In this document: positions 23,262 through 31,350 of the stretch, in pieces
How positions within the stretch are numbered: position 1 is the first letter of the stretch
Layout of the letters: every line of letters starts with the position of its first letter
From: Candidatus Bathyarchaeota archaeon
GTDB lineage: Archaea; Thermoproteota; Bathyarchaeia; Bathyarchaeales; Bathycorpusculaceae
DNA: 33,007 nucleotides
Direction: 5' to 3'
Assembly: GCA_012515445.1 (NCBI GenBank)
Contig: JAAYYI010000077.1
Location: 1 to 33,007, forward strand
Program-made: the position numbers and the translations under genes
The notes under the pieces: model-generated
Database searches by the model: none
Seen by the model: only the letters and a program-made list of their open reading frames with translations
Told to the model about the DNA's origin: nothing

Positions 23262-23969
23262 ATGAGTGTTGAGCGTAACCTGTTAATTTCAGTGCTAAAA
23301 TTAACCAAAGAAGGCGCCGCTTTAACTAATGATGTCAATATTGACGCTCATATACCATCGGAAGCTTGTTTGATGTTGCTTCAAAAAATGCAAAATGAAA
23401 ATTTCATTTATTTCAAAGGCGAGACAATCGAAGCGGACAGCGATGGCAGACTAAAAATCGCCATAAAAGCAGCCCAGCTAGGTGCCGATTTGCAACGCAT
23501 AAGCGATCTGCTGAGGTGGCAGGAGTTCGAGGAAATCGCAGCTGAAGCACTCAGAATCAACGGATACACTGTGTACCATAATGTCCGTTTTAAGCATGGC
23601 AACCGCAGATACGAGATAGATGTAATCGGATGCAGGAAACCCCTTGTTGTATGTATCGATTGCAAACGCTGGCAGCATGCAATCGCTGCGTCTGCGCTTC
23701 GTAAAATCGTTGAGGAACAATTCCAGCGAACACAAGCCTTGGCAGATTCGATTCCTAACCCGAAGCTGCAGCTTGAATGCGGCAAGTGGGATCGAGCCAA
23801 ATTTGTTCCCGCAGTGCTCTCATTGATGCAGGGCGCCTACAAGTTTTATCATGAAGTGCCTATAGTGCCTGTTATGTCGCTCCAAGATTTCATCGGGCAG
23901 CTACCGCTGTATCTGGATAACGTTAAGGTTTATTCTAAAAAGTTCTCGACGTTAACTTCCAATCTGTAG
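23262..23969 (+). CDS. Mrr-like PD-(D/E)XK nuclease with N-terminal winged helix
   Basis: About 235 residues from ATG 23262 (an in-frame GTG lies three codons earlier). Residues 1-75 look like a winged-helix domain (NLLISVLKLTKEGAALTNDV onward). Residues about 87-160 form a restriction-endonuclease-like fold: FEEIAAEALRINGYTV with its glutamate, EIDVIG with the metal-binding aspartate, and CIDCKRW, in which D-C-K replaces the usual E-x-K. The ending, from MQGAYKFYHEVPIVPVMSLQ on, is conserved in archaeal relatives of this type. Likely a DNA nuclease for defence or repair; no methylase gene is adjacent. Its 3' end overlaps the ABC permease by 18 bases. Confidence 0.75.
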   Translation: MSVERNLLISVLKLTKEGAALTNDVNIDAHIPSEACLMLLQKMQNENFIYFKGETIEADSDGRLKIAIKAAQLGADLQRISDLLRWQEFEEIAAEALRINGYTVYHNVRFKHGNRRYEIDVIGCRKPLVVCIDCKRWQHAIAASALRKIVEEQFQRTQALADSIPNPKLQLECGKWDRAKFVPAVLSLMQGAYKFYHEVPIVPVMSLQDFIGQLPLYLDNVKVYSKKFSTLTSNL

Positions 23970-25826
23970 GATGCCTGTTTTAGACAGTTTAAATGCTGGA
24001 TAGAGGCTCAAAACGAACATTATTATTAGCGCCGAAACGAGCCAAGCTGCAATCGATGCAACTGTTGCAGCTGTAACAATGGGGTTGGCCATCAAAATCA
24101 TCAGCGTAATGATTACTCCGAAGGAGATACCGACGCCGAAGCTGCTAAGTAGTAGAATCCCGCTTTCAAACGCGGCGATATTTACGATTATTTTAGGTTT
24201 TGCGCCTACTGCGCGGAGCACCGTGAATTCTTGGCGTTGCTCATCGATGGATAGCATCATGTAGCTGACTATGCAGATAGCTGCTGAGACTAAGCTAAGA
24301 AGCGGAATAAACATGACTGTTTGCCATGTATCGCCCAAAAAAGCCTTATTTGCAGCGATTGCTGGTTGTAGGTCGGTGACTTCTAAGTTAGGGTCAATGG
24401 ATTGTACAGTGCTTCGGATCTCTTCTATGGCTGTAATTCGGTCAACGGAGTCGTTTAGAGCTACTGCAAGCATGTTTGGGCCAGCTGCACTGGTTACGTT
24501 AATCAAGCCTTCTACTGGTACGTAAGCGACATAGCCGTTGTTTATCGAACCCACGCAGAGTCCAACAATGTCAAACTCTCCGCTGCCAATCTGCATCCCT
24601 TCAACAAGCGGGTCTGAAAGGTTAATTTGTTGATTACGATCAGGAGAATACATTGTTAGAGAAACTGAATCGCCAATAACAGCTTCCATGGCACCGTTCT
24701 GATTTAAGCTCCTTCCTTTACCTACAAAATCCGTCGCCATCTCCGCGGGATTCATACCGACTACAAGTATCTCTGCGTCTCTTTGGCCTCCAACCCATGC
24801 CTCTTTGCCCTCATAAACCGTCCAACTCCTAACTTCCCGGACATTTTGAACTAAAACAAGCCTTGAATCAACAGAAACTACGCATGATAAGGGCTCTATT
24901 TTACTGCTTACAGCACCAGATATGGCAAAGCGTGGGTCTGATAAATTTAAATCACTTATGTCTTTACTGCTTCCACTGAATTTAGCTAGTAATGCCTCAT
25001 AATTATCGGCGATGCCACTATAAGCTATGGCTACTGTATTGCTGTTTTGTGTGCCCTCAACCCAGGAAGTTGTTGTGTCTTTTGCGATTATTCCTCCTGC
25101 AACCGAAACCGTGAGTAAAACAAACACAACTGAGAGCAGCACCACAATACGGGCGACGGGTGAAATGCGTCTAACCATGCTTCTTGAGGCTACACGTATT
25201 GTTAGCGCAGAGCGTGAAAGCGCTTTTTGTTTGCCAGTTACGACTAAGCCGTAGTAGCTTGCTGGGGAGAGAGCTTCTGCAGCGGTTAATTTTGCGGCTT
25301 TAAAGATGGGTTGCAGGCCGAAAAACAGGGCTAAAACGAAGAAGAGAATAAAAACTAGAGGCGCATACCACCATGCGCCTAAAGATAGACCGCCGAAAAC
25401 AACTGTGGAGACAGCTAAATCTGCAATAAACCCAATTACTGTGCCGAGAAGGCAGCCTACTGTGGTTACTGTAAGAAGTTCGGTCATGAAGTAGCCGCCG
25501 ACTAAGCTGTTGGGGCAGCCCGCTGCTTTTATGAGGCCGAAGTCGCGTGTCCGCTGAGCCATCATCAGCATGACAATAAACGACGTTAAGATTGCTCCTA
25601 CCAAAAACACCAATAGTCCTATAAAGAGAATGAACTGGTTAAAAACCGATGTCAACCCAAGCGTAAAAATTCCGGTTGAAGAGGTCAAACCGAGTCCTAG
25701 GCGGCTGCTGAAAAGTATCAAAAATAATGTAGCGGCAACACCCAACGTTAAAGTAACAATGACTAAGCTTGTCTGGAGGCGCCTACGGATAAGGTCGTTT
25801 ATGGGGAAACCTGCGCCGCTACTCAT
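23952..25826 (-). CDS. MacB/FtsX-type ABC transporter permease
   Basis: A 624-residue membrane protein with two FtsX domains. The N-terminal half has a first helix (SLVIVTLTLGVAATLFLILF) and an FtsX block with MAQRTRDFGLIKAAGCPNSL. A further helix near residue 230 leads to a large extracytoplasmic region of about 260 residues. The second FtsX block near the C-terminus has SIDEQRQEFTVLRAVGAKPK. This is the architecture of exporters and mechanotransmission ABC systems such as MacB and LolCE, not of importers. It overlaps the ATPase gene by eight bases, so they form one unit. The cargo is unknown. Confidence 0.9.
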   Translation of the reverse strand: MSSGAGFPINDLIRRRLQTSLVIVTLTLGVAATLFLILFSSRLGLGLTSSTGIFTLGLTSVFNQFILFIGLLVFLVGAILTSFIVMLMMAQRTRDFGLIKAAGCPNSLVGGYFMTELLTVTTVGCLLGTVIGFIADLAVSTVVFGGLSLGAWWYAPLVFILFFVLALFFGLQPIFKAAKLTAAEALSPASYYGLVVTGKQKALSRSALTIRVASRSMVRRISPVARIVVLLSVVFVLLTVSVAGGIIAKDTTTSWVEGTQNSNTVAIAYSGIADNYEALLAKFSGSSKDISDLNLSDPRFAISGAVSSKIEPLSCVVSVDSRLVLVQNVREVRSWTVYEGKEAWVGGQRDAEILVVGMNPAEMATDFVGKGRSLNQNGAMEAVIGDSVSLTMYSPDRNQQINLSDPLVEGMQIGSGEFDIVGLCVGSINNGYVAYVPVEGLINVTSAAGPNMLAVALNDSVDRITAIEEIRSTVQSIDPNLEVTDLQPAIAANKAFLGDTWQTVMFIPLLSLVSAAICIVSYMMLSIDEQRQEFTVLRAVGAKPKIIVNIAAFESGILLLSSFGVGISFGVIITLMILMANPIVTAATVASIAAWLVSALIIMFVLSLYPAFKLSKTGILQIGS

Positions 25827-26490
25827 CGGTACTCGCCAATTTGCCGTCTTTTAGGATAATTACTTGGTCTGCGAGGCGACGGATTTCAAGGTCGTGGGTT
25901 GATACAATGACGGTTTTGCCCTTGCTTTTTAGCAGCTGCAGCACTTCAAGAATCTTTGCTGCGTTTTTTGCATCGAGGTTACCTGTGGGTTCATCTGCTA
26001 GTATCAGCTCAGGATCATTCGCCAGTGCCCTTGCAAAAGCAACACGTTGCTGTTCGCCGCCGCTTAACTGTGAAGGGAAATGCTTTAGCCGATGCTCCAG
26101 CCCGACTGTTTTTATCAATTCTGTTACGCGGGCTTCGATTTCCTGCGATGGCTTACGAGTCCATTCCATAGGGAAAGCAACGTTTTCCGCTACTGTTAGG
26201 GTGGAGACTAGGTTGTATGATTGGAAGACGAAGCCTATGTGATTGCAGCGGAAGTCTGAGAGGAATTCTTCGTCTCTGCTCGTTAGGGATTCGCCTGCGA
26301 CGGTGACGTCTCCGGCGGTGGCTCGGTCGATGCCGCTTATGATATTTAATAGTGTGGTTTTGCCGGAGCCGGATTGTCCGCCGACTACGATGAATTGAGC
26401 TTTAGGGATAGAGATGTTGATGTCTCTTAGGACATGGATCTTTTTTGTGCCTAGCAAATAGTACTTCTCAAGACCCTTCGTTGATACCAT
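25819..26490 (-). CDS. ABC transporter ATPase, LolD/MacB type
   Basis: A 223-residue nucleotide-binding subunit with all motifs: Walker A GGQSGSGKTTLLN, Q-loop in GFVFQSYNLV, signature LSGGEQQRVAFARAL, Walker B LILADEPTGNLD, and switch histidine in VSTHD. The GNLD after Walker B is typical of the LolD/MacB/FtsE group. It powers the overlapping permease gene downstream. The start is ATG. Confidence 0.96.
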   Translation of the reverse strand: MVSTKGLEKYYLLGTKKIHVLRDINISIPKAQFIVVGGQSGSGKTTLLNIISGIDRATAGDVTVAGESLTSRDEEFLSDFRCNHIGFVFQSYNLVSTLTVAENVAFPMEWTRKPSQEIEARVTELIKTVGLEHRLKHFPSQLSGGEQQRVAFARALANDPELILADEPTGNLDAKNAAKILEVLQLLKSKGKTVIVSTHDLEIRRLADQVIILKDGKLASTDE

Positions 26491-26574
26491 CGACGCTTCC
26501 TGCAGGTTAATCCTCCTCTATAGACCTGTTTAGGGTGGTCTACCTTTTAAGTAAATAAGAAGCTTGAGGTACAG

Positions 26575-27027
26575 TCATTTACCGGCGGCGTCATCAATGT
26601 AGCAGGTTTTTATGTTTAGGTTGCCGCGATCACGTTTTAGGATACGGGCCTTGTCTGGCAACTTATCCTTCTGCCAATCCGCCCAGTTAATTTCCCGAAA
26701 GAGCCATTTCTTGCCAAGGTGAGCTGCGACTACGGCGTGCTTGTACTCGTTGACAGAGGGGATGAATTGGTCTAGGAAGCGGAAGAGTTTATCGATCTGA
26801 ATCTTAGGGAAGTATGCGTAGTATGTTGCGTTTTTTACTTCAAACGCGTAAACATGCGGGCCACGCCGTGCCATGATGTCCGGAAGTGGGTTGAGGCTAG
26901 GGTTGCTCACGGGCACCCGGACCGAAAAGTAGCCGTTCTTCTGCAACAGCTTAACCAACGCGGTTTCACTGTAGAAGCCTCTTTTACGCCATCGTCTAAG
27001 ACGTATGCGGTCCTCTTCAGTACTCAA
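26575..27027 (-). CDS. hjc: Hjc-like Holliday junction resolvase family nuclease
   Basis: A 150-residue protein with the archaeal Hjc catalytic pattern: E21 (SETALVKLLQKNGYFSVRVP), D50 (PLPDIMAR), and E63-x-K65 (AFEVKNA). Hjc cuts four-way DNA junctions during recombination. The protein is somewhat longer than the usual 120-135 residues, with an arginine-rich N-terminus (IRLRRWRKRG) and a C-terminal tail rich in charged residues, so a related nuclease role cannot be excluded. It starts at ATG. Repeat copies 3 and 4 lie upstream. Confidence 0.8.
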   Translation of the reverse strand: MSTEEDRIRLRRWRKRGFYSETALVKLLQKNGYFSVRVPVSNPSLNPLPDIMARRGPHVYAFEVKNATYYAYFPKIQIDKLFRFLDQFIPSVNEYKHAVVAAHLGKKWLFREINWADWQKDKLPDKARILKRDRGNLNIKTCYIDDAAGK

Positions 27028-27099
27028 CTCTTTGTACCTCTAGCTATTGCTACTTTGGGTACCCGTTTAATTAAAAAATTGTTGCACTCATTAGCGCAA

Positions 27100-27130
27100 A
27101 ACTGTGTCCTGGGGATGCTTCTGTATACCG
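27100..27130 (+). repeat. Dispersed repeat, copy 3
   Basis: AACTGTGTCCTGGG followed by GATGCTTCTGTATACCG, one change in the core. It points into the gene-poor stretch. Confidence 0.6.
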
Positions 27131-27368
27131 CAAAGTTCTGCTTGGTGAAGCTGGAACCTTCTGGTGCACGTAAAATCAAAAAGTAATACTTACCTCACCA
27201 GTGCATCTAAAGTGGGATTCTCTAACATTCAAGCACATGAAAAAATGGCCGTTTTACTCATCATAATTGCTACAAATGCTACAAGGAATTGACCATGGTC
27301 ACGATCAACCAATGCACATTGAGCCAAAATTTTTCTTCACCACAGATCTTGATCTCAACGACAAGATG

Positions 27369-27399
27369 CCGTATACGGAAGCATCGCCAACACACTTCA
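27369..27399 (-). repeat. Dispersed repeat, copy 4
   Basis: Reverse-strand AGTGTGTTGGC followed by GATGCTTCCGTATACGG, two changes in the core. It faces copy 3 and points toward the hjc-like gene. Confidence 0.6.
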
Positions 27400-27794
27400 C
27401 CTTCACTGAAAGTTCCTAAAAAGAGCGGCGATAGGCGTTCCGCTTCTCAAAAAATAGGGTAATAAAAAAAGCTCCGCTGCCTGAAAATCAAGCTTTGGCC
27501 AGCTACAAACCAAAGATGCTTTTACTAGAAAAAAGGGTTGAGTATCAAAGAAAATGAAGCAAACCCACGAGCCAAGGCACCGCTTAATTTCGATTTACCA
27601 CCGATTTATCCCTTTTTTTAAAATAATGCCAATTCATGGCGATTTACTGCCAACAGGTCAAATTAACGATTGTAAAGCGCCGAAATAAGGTTTGCTAAAG
27701 AACAGCTCAAACTTTTGCACCAAAAACAAAAACAATTTTGATGAAAAAAGCCCCTTTCGCCAAAACAATCCCAGTTTGAGCCTCATTGGCGTGT

Positions 27795-27925
27795 CCCTAG
27801 GGGCTTGGCATGGAGAATATCGTGGCCCCTTATAATTAGTGATGAAAATCTCCATGCGAAGCAAAAGTCGACGTTTTCGACTAGCCTTCGCAATTCTCCG
27901 GCAACTTTTGGGTCTGTTGGAGCTT
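27795..27925. ncRNA. Candidate structured RNA: pseudoknot followed by hairpins
   Basis: AGGGGC (27799-27804) pairs with GCCCCT (27825-27830), and GCATGGAGA (27808-27816) pairs with TCTCCATGC (27849-27857). The two pairs interleave, giving H-type pseudoknot topology with loops of 3, 8 and 18 bases. A long hairpin follows at once: GCGAAG (27856-27861) and AGTCGA (27866-27871) pair with TCGACT (27877-27882) and CTTCGC (27886-27891), sharing two bases with the pseudoknot, so a switch is possible. A CTCC...CAAC/GTTGGAG hairpin follows. No protein frame explains the tract. No promoter is assigned and the strand is unknown. Confidence 0.4.
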
Positions 27926-28272
27926 AGCTGTAAACTTTGCTGTTTTTCTCAATTTTAGATAAAGGCACAACTTTGTCGTTCGCCAACTAAGCTAAGTGTA
28001 CTTAGTGCGTCAGGTTTTTCCTTAGGGCTTGATGATTTTTATTTTCAGCTTACTGCCTGTTTGATTGAATTTAGCTGCTCTGTTTCTGCAGAGAACTTGG
28101 GTGGTACCGCGCATAAGTTTGAACTTGACGGTAACTCTGTAGCTAAACTGGTTTTTTATGAGTCGAAATTTCGTTTCTAAGTAGTGAGGTCTTGTGAGTG
28201 TGTTTTTGGCTTTGGGTTGCCACCAGCACCACCAGTGAATCCTTCTTTGGTAATTAGTCAAAGGGAGCTGTT

Positions 28273-28365
28273 TTGTCTGTTCAGCTTACAGAAATCGCCT
28301 CAACCAATAGGCACCGCAGATTAGCTGCAGAAGCCAAAACAGGAACTCTTGCTAACGTCTTTTAG
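28273..28365 (+). CDS. Possible 30-residue protein or truncated gene
   Basis: TTG at 28273, with AAGGGAG about six bases upstream, opens MSVQLTEIASTNRHRRLAAE then AKTGTLANVF and TAG. The good ribosome-binding site and normal composition suggest either a small peptide or the N-terminus of a decayed gene. No family is recognised. Confidence 0.28.
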   Translation: MSVQLTEIASTNRHRRLAAEAKTGTLANVF

Positions 28366-28779
28366 TAGAATAATTGAACGGGGATGGGTGCCGTTGTCTT
28401 GCCATAAACTGCTGCTTGTAAAGACTCTACAACCAAACAGCAGCAACGCTTTCCACCTGCTGATTCAGAAAAGTAATCTTTAGCTTAAAATTATAGAAGA
28501 TGAAGTAGTAGGGCGGCATTCTCTTCTTCCTCATATTTTAAAATAAAGACCTGCACACTAACTGACTGAGGCAAAGCTATGGGTGAATTTCTTTCTAGAA
28601 AAGCGGTTGCACGTTTGATCGCCAGTTTGTGTATGTAATTAGGTAGGATAAGTTGACCCTTTTTCGGTTGCGTTAACATTAAAAGATCCGTGGTCGGTGG
28701 CTAAAGTTGGGTGCATATTACCAAAAAAATGATGTTCACCAGTGCTCACCAGACAAAAAAGGGAAAAGGGAAAAAGGTT

Positions 28780-29994
28780 TTAGCGGCGTTCTCTAAAGCG
28801 TTCTTCAACTATTTCAGAGGGCACTCCGCCTGCGTTAACTTTGCTCTGGTACTCAAACGACTTCCAATTAGACGGCAGCTGATCCTCAGAGACAAACTCC
28901 ATGTTGTAGGGTCGCAGATTTACCTGTGTGTCTAAGACTTTGTTTACGTATTCCTTGTTTGGCTCAAAAACAATTAATGGCTCTATGCTGTCCGTTTTGA
29001 TGACGTCTCGGATGTCCTGTTTCTCGTATTTCAGCAGCAGGTCATTGCACATGTTAAAGTGTTCTATTTCATGTGCACAGAACTCAGCCCAGACGCTTCT
29101 AATCCGCTCGTTAGTTTCTGTCTGCATAGCCGAGTAATAATTGTAGGCCTCGTTAAGCTGGATAAGAGTCGCCATCTGAAGCGGCGTCGCAGTAGGATCC
29201 CCAACGTCCTCGTACTGAGAAACATGCTGCTCCTCTATCTCGGCGATTTCGGCATACAGTTTGCGTGCAAGATCATTTTCCAAGTTGGCGCCATGCGTTC
29301 GGTAATACATCATCGTCTGCTGCTCGCCCGAAACGATTGTATAGTAATTCATCCACGACTTGATATGCGCAGAGTCCTTATCAAAATGCTTCCTCATCTC
29401 ATCTTCAGGGTGGCGATGCTCAACACTCGTGGGCCTGCCCGGCTTAATCTCGGTTTTGCCCTGCACAATTTTCTCAGCATCCTTATTCTCCAACATCTTC
29501 ATAAGCAGACTGTAACGGTAGAGATGGTCAAAGTCTTCAAGTAAAGCATAATCAAGTACCTGCCGGAAATAATCATCAGGTTCATTCTTCGCCAAATTAG
29601 AGGTCAAATCAACAGCCACCTGCTCATACGCGATAGTTGTTTCTAGGATGCTTTGATTGCCGGGGTTGAGCCAGTCTACGGTTTCCTGATGCTGGGAGTC
29701 AGCGCGCCTTATCGTTGACATTACCCTCTTTATTTCAGGATTATTAGTCATCCGAGAAATCGCATGAGACGTAATGACGCTGTTATTCTCTATACCATTT
29801 AAGAGTATAACGCGAGTTCTCGTATAGGCATCGACTTTATCCTTGTCATAAGGGGTTTTAATCATATTATTCCAATTTGTGAACTGCTGCTCAATCGGTT
29901 TGCCCTGTAGTTCAAAAGGTTTGAAGACATTGGAAGCTTCGCGGGTCTGTTTTTGCTGAGTCATTCCTTGGGTTGTTGAACCAATGTTTTGCAT
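28780..29994 (-). CDS. Ferritin-like protein with two helical bundles
   Basis: A 404-residue, almost wholly helical soluble protein with ferritin/rubrerythrin-type carboxylate-histidine pairs. The first bundle (about residues 65-170) carries E69, E124 and LLEDFDHLYRY (E153, H157). The second (about 215-325) carries E224, E254-x2-H257 (EIEEQHVSQYE) and E309-x2-H312 (CAHEIEHFNM). The second set matches a di-iron site best. Iron storage, peroxide removal or an oxygenase role are all possible. The N-terminal 45 residues are glutamine-rich and the last 80 fall outside the bundles. A reverse TATA-like GTTATAGT near 30017-30024 would give a near-leaderless mRNA from this ATG. Confidence 0.7.
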   Translation of the reverse strand: MQNIGSTTQGMTQQKQTREASNVFKPFELQGKPIEQQFTNWNNMIKTPYDKDKVDAYTRTRVILLNGIENNSVITSHAISRMTNNPEIKRVMSTIRRADSQHQETVDWLNPGNQSILETTIAYEQVAVDLTSNLAKNEPDDYFRQVLDYALLEDFDHLYRYSLLMKMLENKDAEKIVQGKTEIKPGRPTSVEHRHPEDEMRKHFDKDSAHIKSWMNYYTIVSGEQQTMMYYRTHGANLENDLARKLYAEIAEIEEQHVSQYEDVGDPTATPLQMATLIQLNEAYNYYSAMQTETNERIRSVWAEFCAHEIEHFNMCNDLLLKYEKQDIRDVIKTDSIEPLIVFEPNKEYVNKVLDTQVNLRPYNMEFVSEDQLPSNWKSFEYQSKVNAGGVPSEIVEERFRERR

Positions 29995-30078
29995 AAAATC
30001 ATCGGAGGTTAAAGAGTCTACTATAACTATTATCGGTATGTGACCTCCAAAAGATGCAACGGCGCTTTAAAAGCAACA

Positions 30079-30288
30079 CTACAGCGGCATACCTGCAAGC
30101 GAAATGGCTTCAGCTTTTCCATGCATCTGCCTATAATGCAGATCATGCTCTTCTAAAGTGTCAAAAACCACGCCGCAAACCCTACATCGATATCTGCCAC
30201 TGGATGTTTTCTCAATGTAATCCTCATAATCCAGCAGAGCATTCGCTAAATTAAACGGACGAATCTCAATATACTTTTCTGCCTTCAT
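30079..30288 (-). CDS. C2H2 zinc-finger protein
   Basis: A 69-residue protein with one classical C2H2 finger: C35-x2-C38-x12-H51-x4-H56 in YRCRVCGVVFDTLEEHDLHY followed by RQMH. The N-terminal half is helical (NLANALLDYEDYIEKTSSG). ATG at 30288 is chosen because AGGTGA lies eight bases upstream; the GTG inside that site would add four residues. Probably a DNA-binding regulator of unknown target. Repeat copy 5 lies about 125 bases upstream in the same orientation. Confidence 0.78.
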   Translation of the reverse strand: MKAEKYIEIRPFNLANALLDYEDYIEKTSSGRYRCRVCGVVFDTLEEHDLHYRQMHGKAEAISLAGMPL

Positions 30289-30409
30289 TCTCCAATTCAC
30301 CTAAGGCTGGCTTGCAACTAGAATTTCCTTCAAGATTGACTGAGTCCTGTTGACTTTAAAATGTACGTGGGTGGCTCAAGACAGCAACAAAGAAACTACA
30401 CAACAGTTT

Positions 30410-30440
30410 CGGTATACAAAAGCATCACCAAAACACAGTC
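30410..30440 (-). repeat. Dispersed repeat, copy 5
   Basis: Reverse-strand GACTGTGTTTTGGT followed by the exact core GATGCTTTTGTATACCG. It lies upstream of the C2H2 gene and, with copy 6, brackets yjbQ as a direct repeat. Confidence 0.7.
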
Positions 30441-30497
30441 CTGCATTAATCAGAAAAGCTTTTCAAACTAAACCGCCCGATTACCTATGGGATCGCC

Positions 30498-30911
30498 ATG
30501 TCAGATTTTAAAGTCGTAAACAAAACAATCAAGTTCTCCACTCGAGGAGAAATCCAGTTTATAGACCTAACAGACCAAGCCCAAGAAGCAGCATCAATAT
30601 CCGGCGTAAAAAACGGCATAATACACGCTTTCGCCCCACATGCAACAGGCATCTTGATGGTGCAGGAAAACGACGACGCCCTGCTACAAGACATAAAGAC
30701 TCTCCTAGAAAAGATCGTTCCGAGGCACAGCAACTATAATCACCCATCAAACGCGCATGCACATTTGCGCTCTATGCTTCTGCCGCCAGACAAAACATTG
30801 CCTGTGATTAATGGGAAAATAGCTTTCGGTACTTGGCAATCGCTGTTTTACGTGGAAACTGATGTTTATCCTAGAGAACGGACTGTGATCTTCCAAGTCA
30901 TGGGTGAATGA
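30498..30911 (+). CDS. yjbQ: YjbQ family (UPF0047) protein
   Basis: A 137-residue protein of the YjbQ/UPF0047 family, small beta-sandwich trimers for which weak thiamine-phosphate synthase activity has been described; the cellular role remains unsettled. Conserved blocks are all present: AFAPHATGILMVQENDDALL, VPRHSNYNHPSNAHAHLRSM, GKIAFGTWQSLFYVE and PRERTVIFQVMGE. The histidines of PHAT and NAHAHLR are the expected active-site or metal residues. It starts at ATG. It is bracketed by repeat copies 5 and 6. Confidence 0.92.
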   Translation: MSDFKVVNKTIKFSTRGEIQFIDLTDQAQEAASISGVKNGIIHAFAPHATGILMVQENDDALLQDIKTLLEKIVPRHSNYNHPSNAHAHLRSMLLPPDKTLPVINGKIAFGTWQSLFYVETDVYPRERTVIFQVMGE

Positions 30912-31350
30912 CCATAAATTCTACCGTATACAAAAGCATCAACGAAAAGCAGTCTTTTTACTATTTGGCGTTTTTCCATTTTTTTCGCATCTAGAGGTTC
31001 GTTTATCGTAGGTGAAAAATTACTGAGGGTATGGAGTAACTTAACAGTTAAGTAATAAAATATGGACAATTTAGCGCTGCATTTAACATATAATTATAAA
31101 AAGTGTACGTTCGATTAGCTTTCGCACAACATAAAGTCGTTAAAAGGACCGTTTAGACTTCCTCTTCAGGTTCTATAAAGTGCAGAGAGGGCTTGGGAGG
31201 GTCAAAATTGCCGATTTAGTGAAAACTTTTACGAGAAAACGCCCAGATAATATGGGAAATACTGATTAAAAAAATAAATTAAGCAAGAAATCAGGGCTTA
31301 AGCATTCTATTAGCATGATTATATAACCTTCGCATCAATTCGAACTTTCC
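30912..31350. other. Gap between yjbQ and pncA
   Basis: About 440 bases with repeat copy 6 near its left end and otherwise A/T-rich sequence. I see no gene or RNA to support. Confidence 0.5.
30924..30954 (-). repeat. Dispersed repeat, copy 6
   Basis: Reverse-strand GACTGCTTTTCGTT followed by the exact core GATGCTTTTGTATACGG. It begins 13 bases after the yjbQ stop. Confidence 0.7.

Larger units (their letters stand above)
27028..28779. other. Long gene-poor stretch with inverted repeats
   Basis: About 1,750 bases with no gene I can support firmly. It holds repeat copies 3 and 4 in opposite orientation, the foldable tract 27795-27925, the palindrome CTAAGT-GT-ACTTAG near 27995-28010, a GCTGCT/AGCAGC pair near 28410-28443, and a tiny frame at 28273-28365. 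One frame on the forward strand (about 27958-28178) is open for 70 codons but has no start. Either it hosts non-coding RNA or it is a decayed insertion. Confidence 0.5.

Noticed and set aside
27839-27845. GTGATGA resembling a C box
   Set aside because: No D box at a suitable distance; it lies in the pseudoknot loop.
27958-28178. Forward open stretch of about 70 codons ending KLVFYESKFRF
   Set aside because: No ATG, GTG or TTG near its beginning and no family match; kept only as a remark in the gap description.
28022-28261. 79-codon reverse frame with HWWCWWQ and many basic residues
   Set aside because: It has odd composition, no ribosome-binding site and no recognisable family, and the opposite strand is also open over part of it. 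Not supported as a gene.
28491-28679. 62-codon reverse frame MLTQPKKGQLILPNYIHKLA
   Set aside because: Plausible composition but no ribosome-binding site, no promoter and no recognised family.
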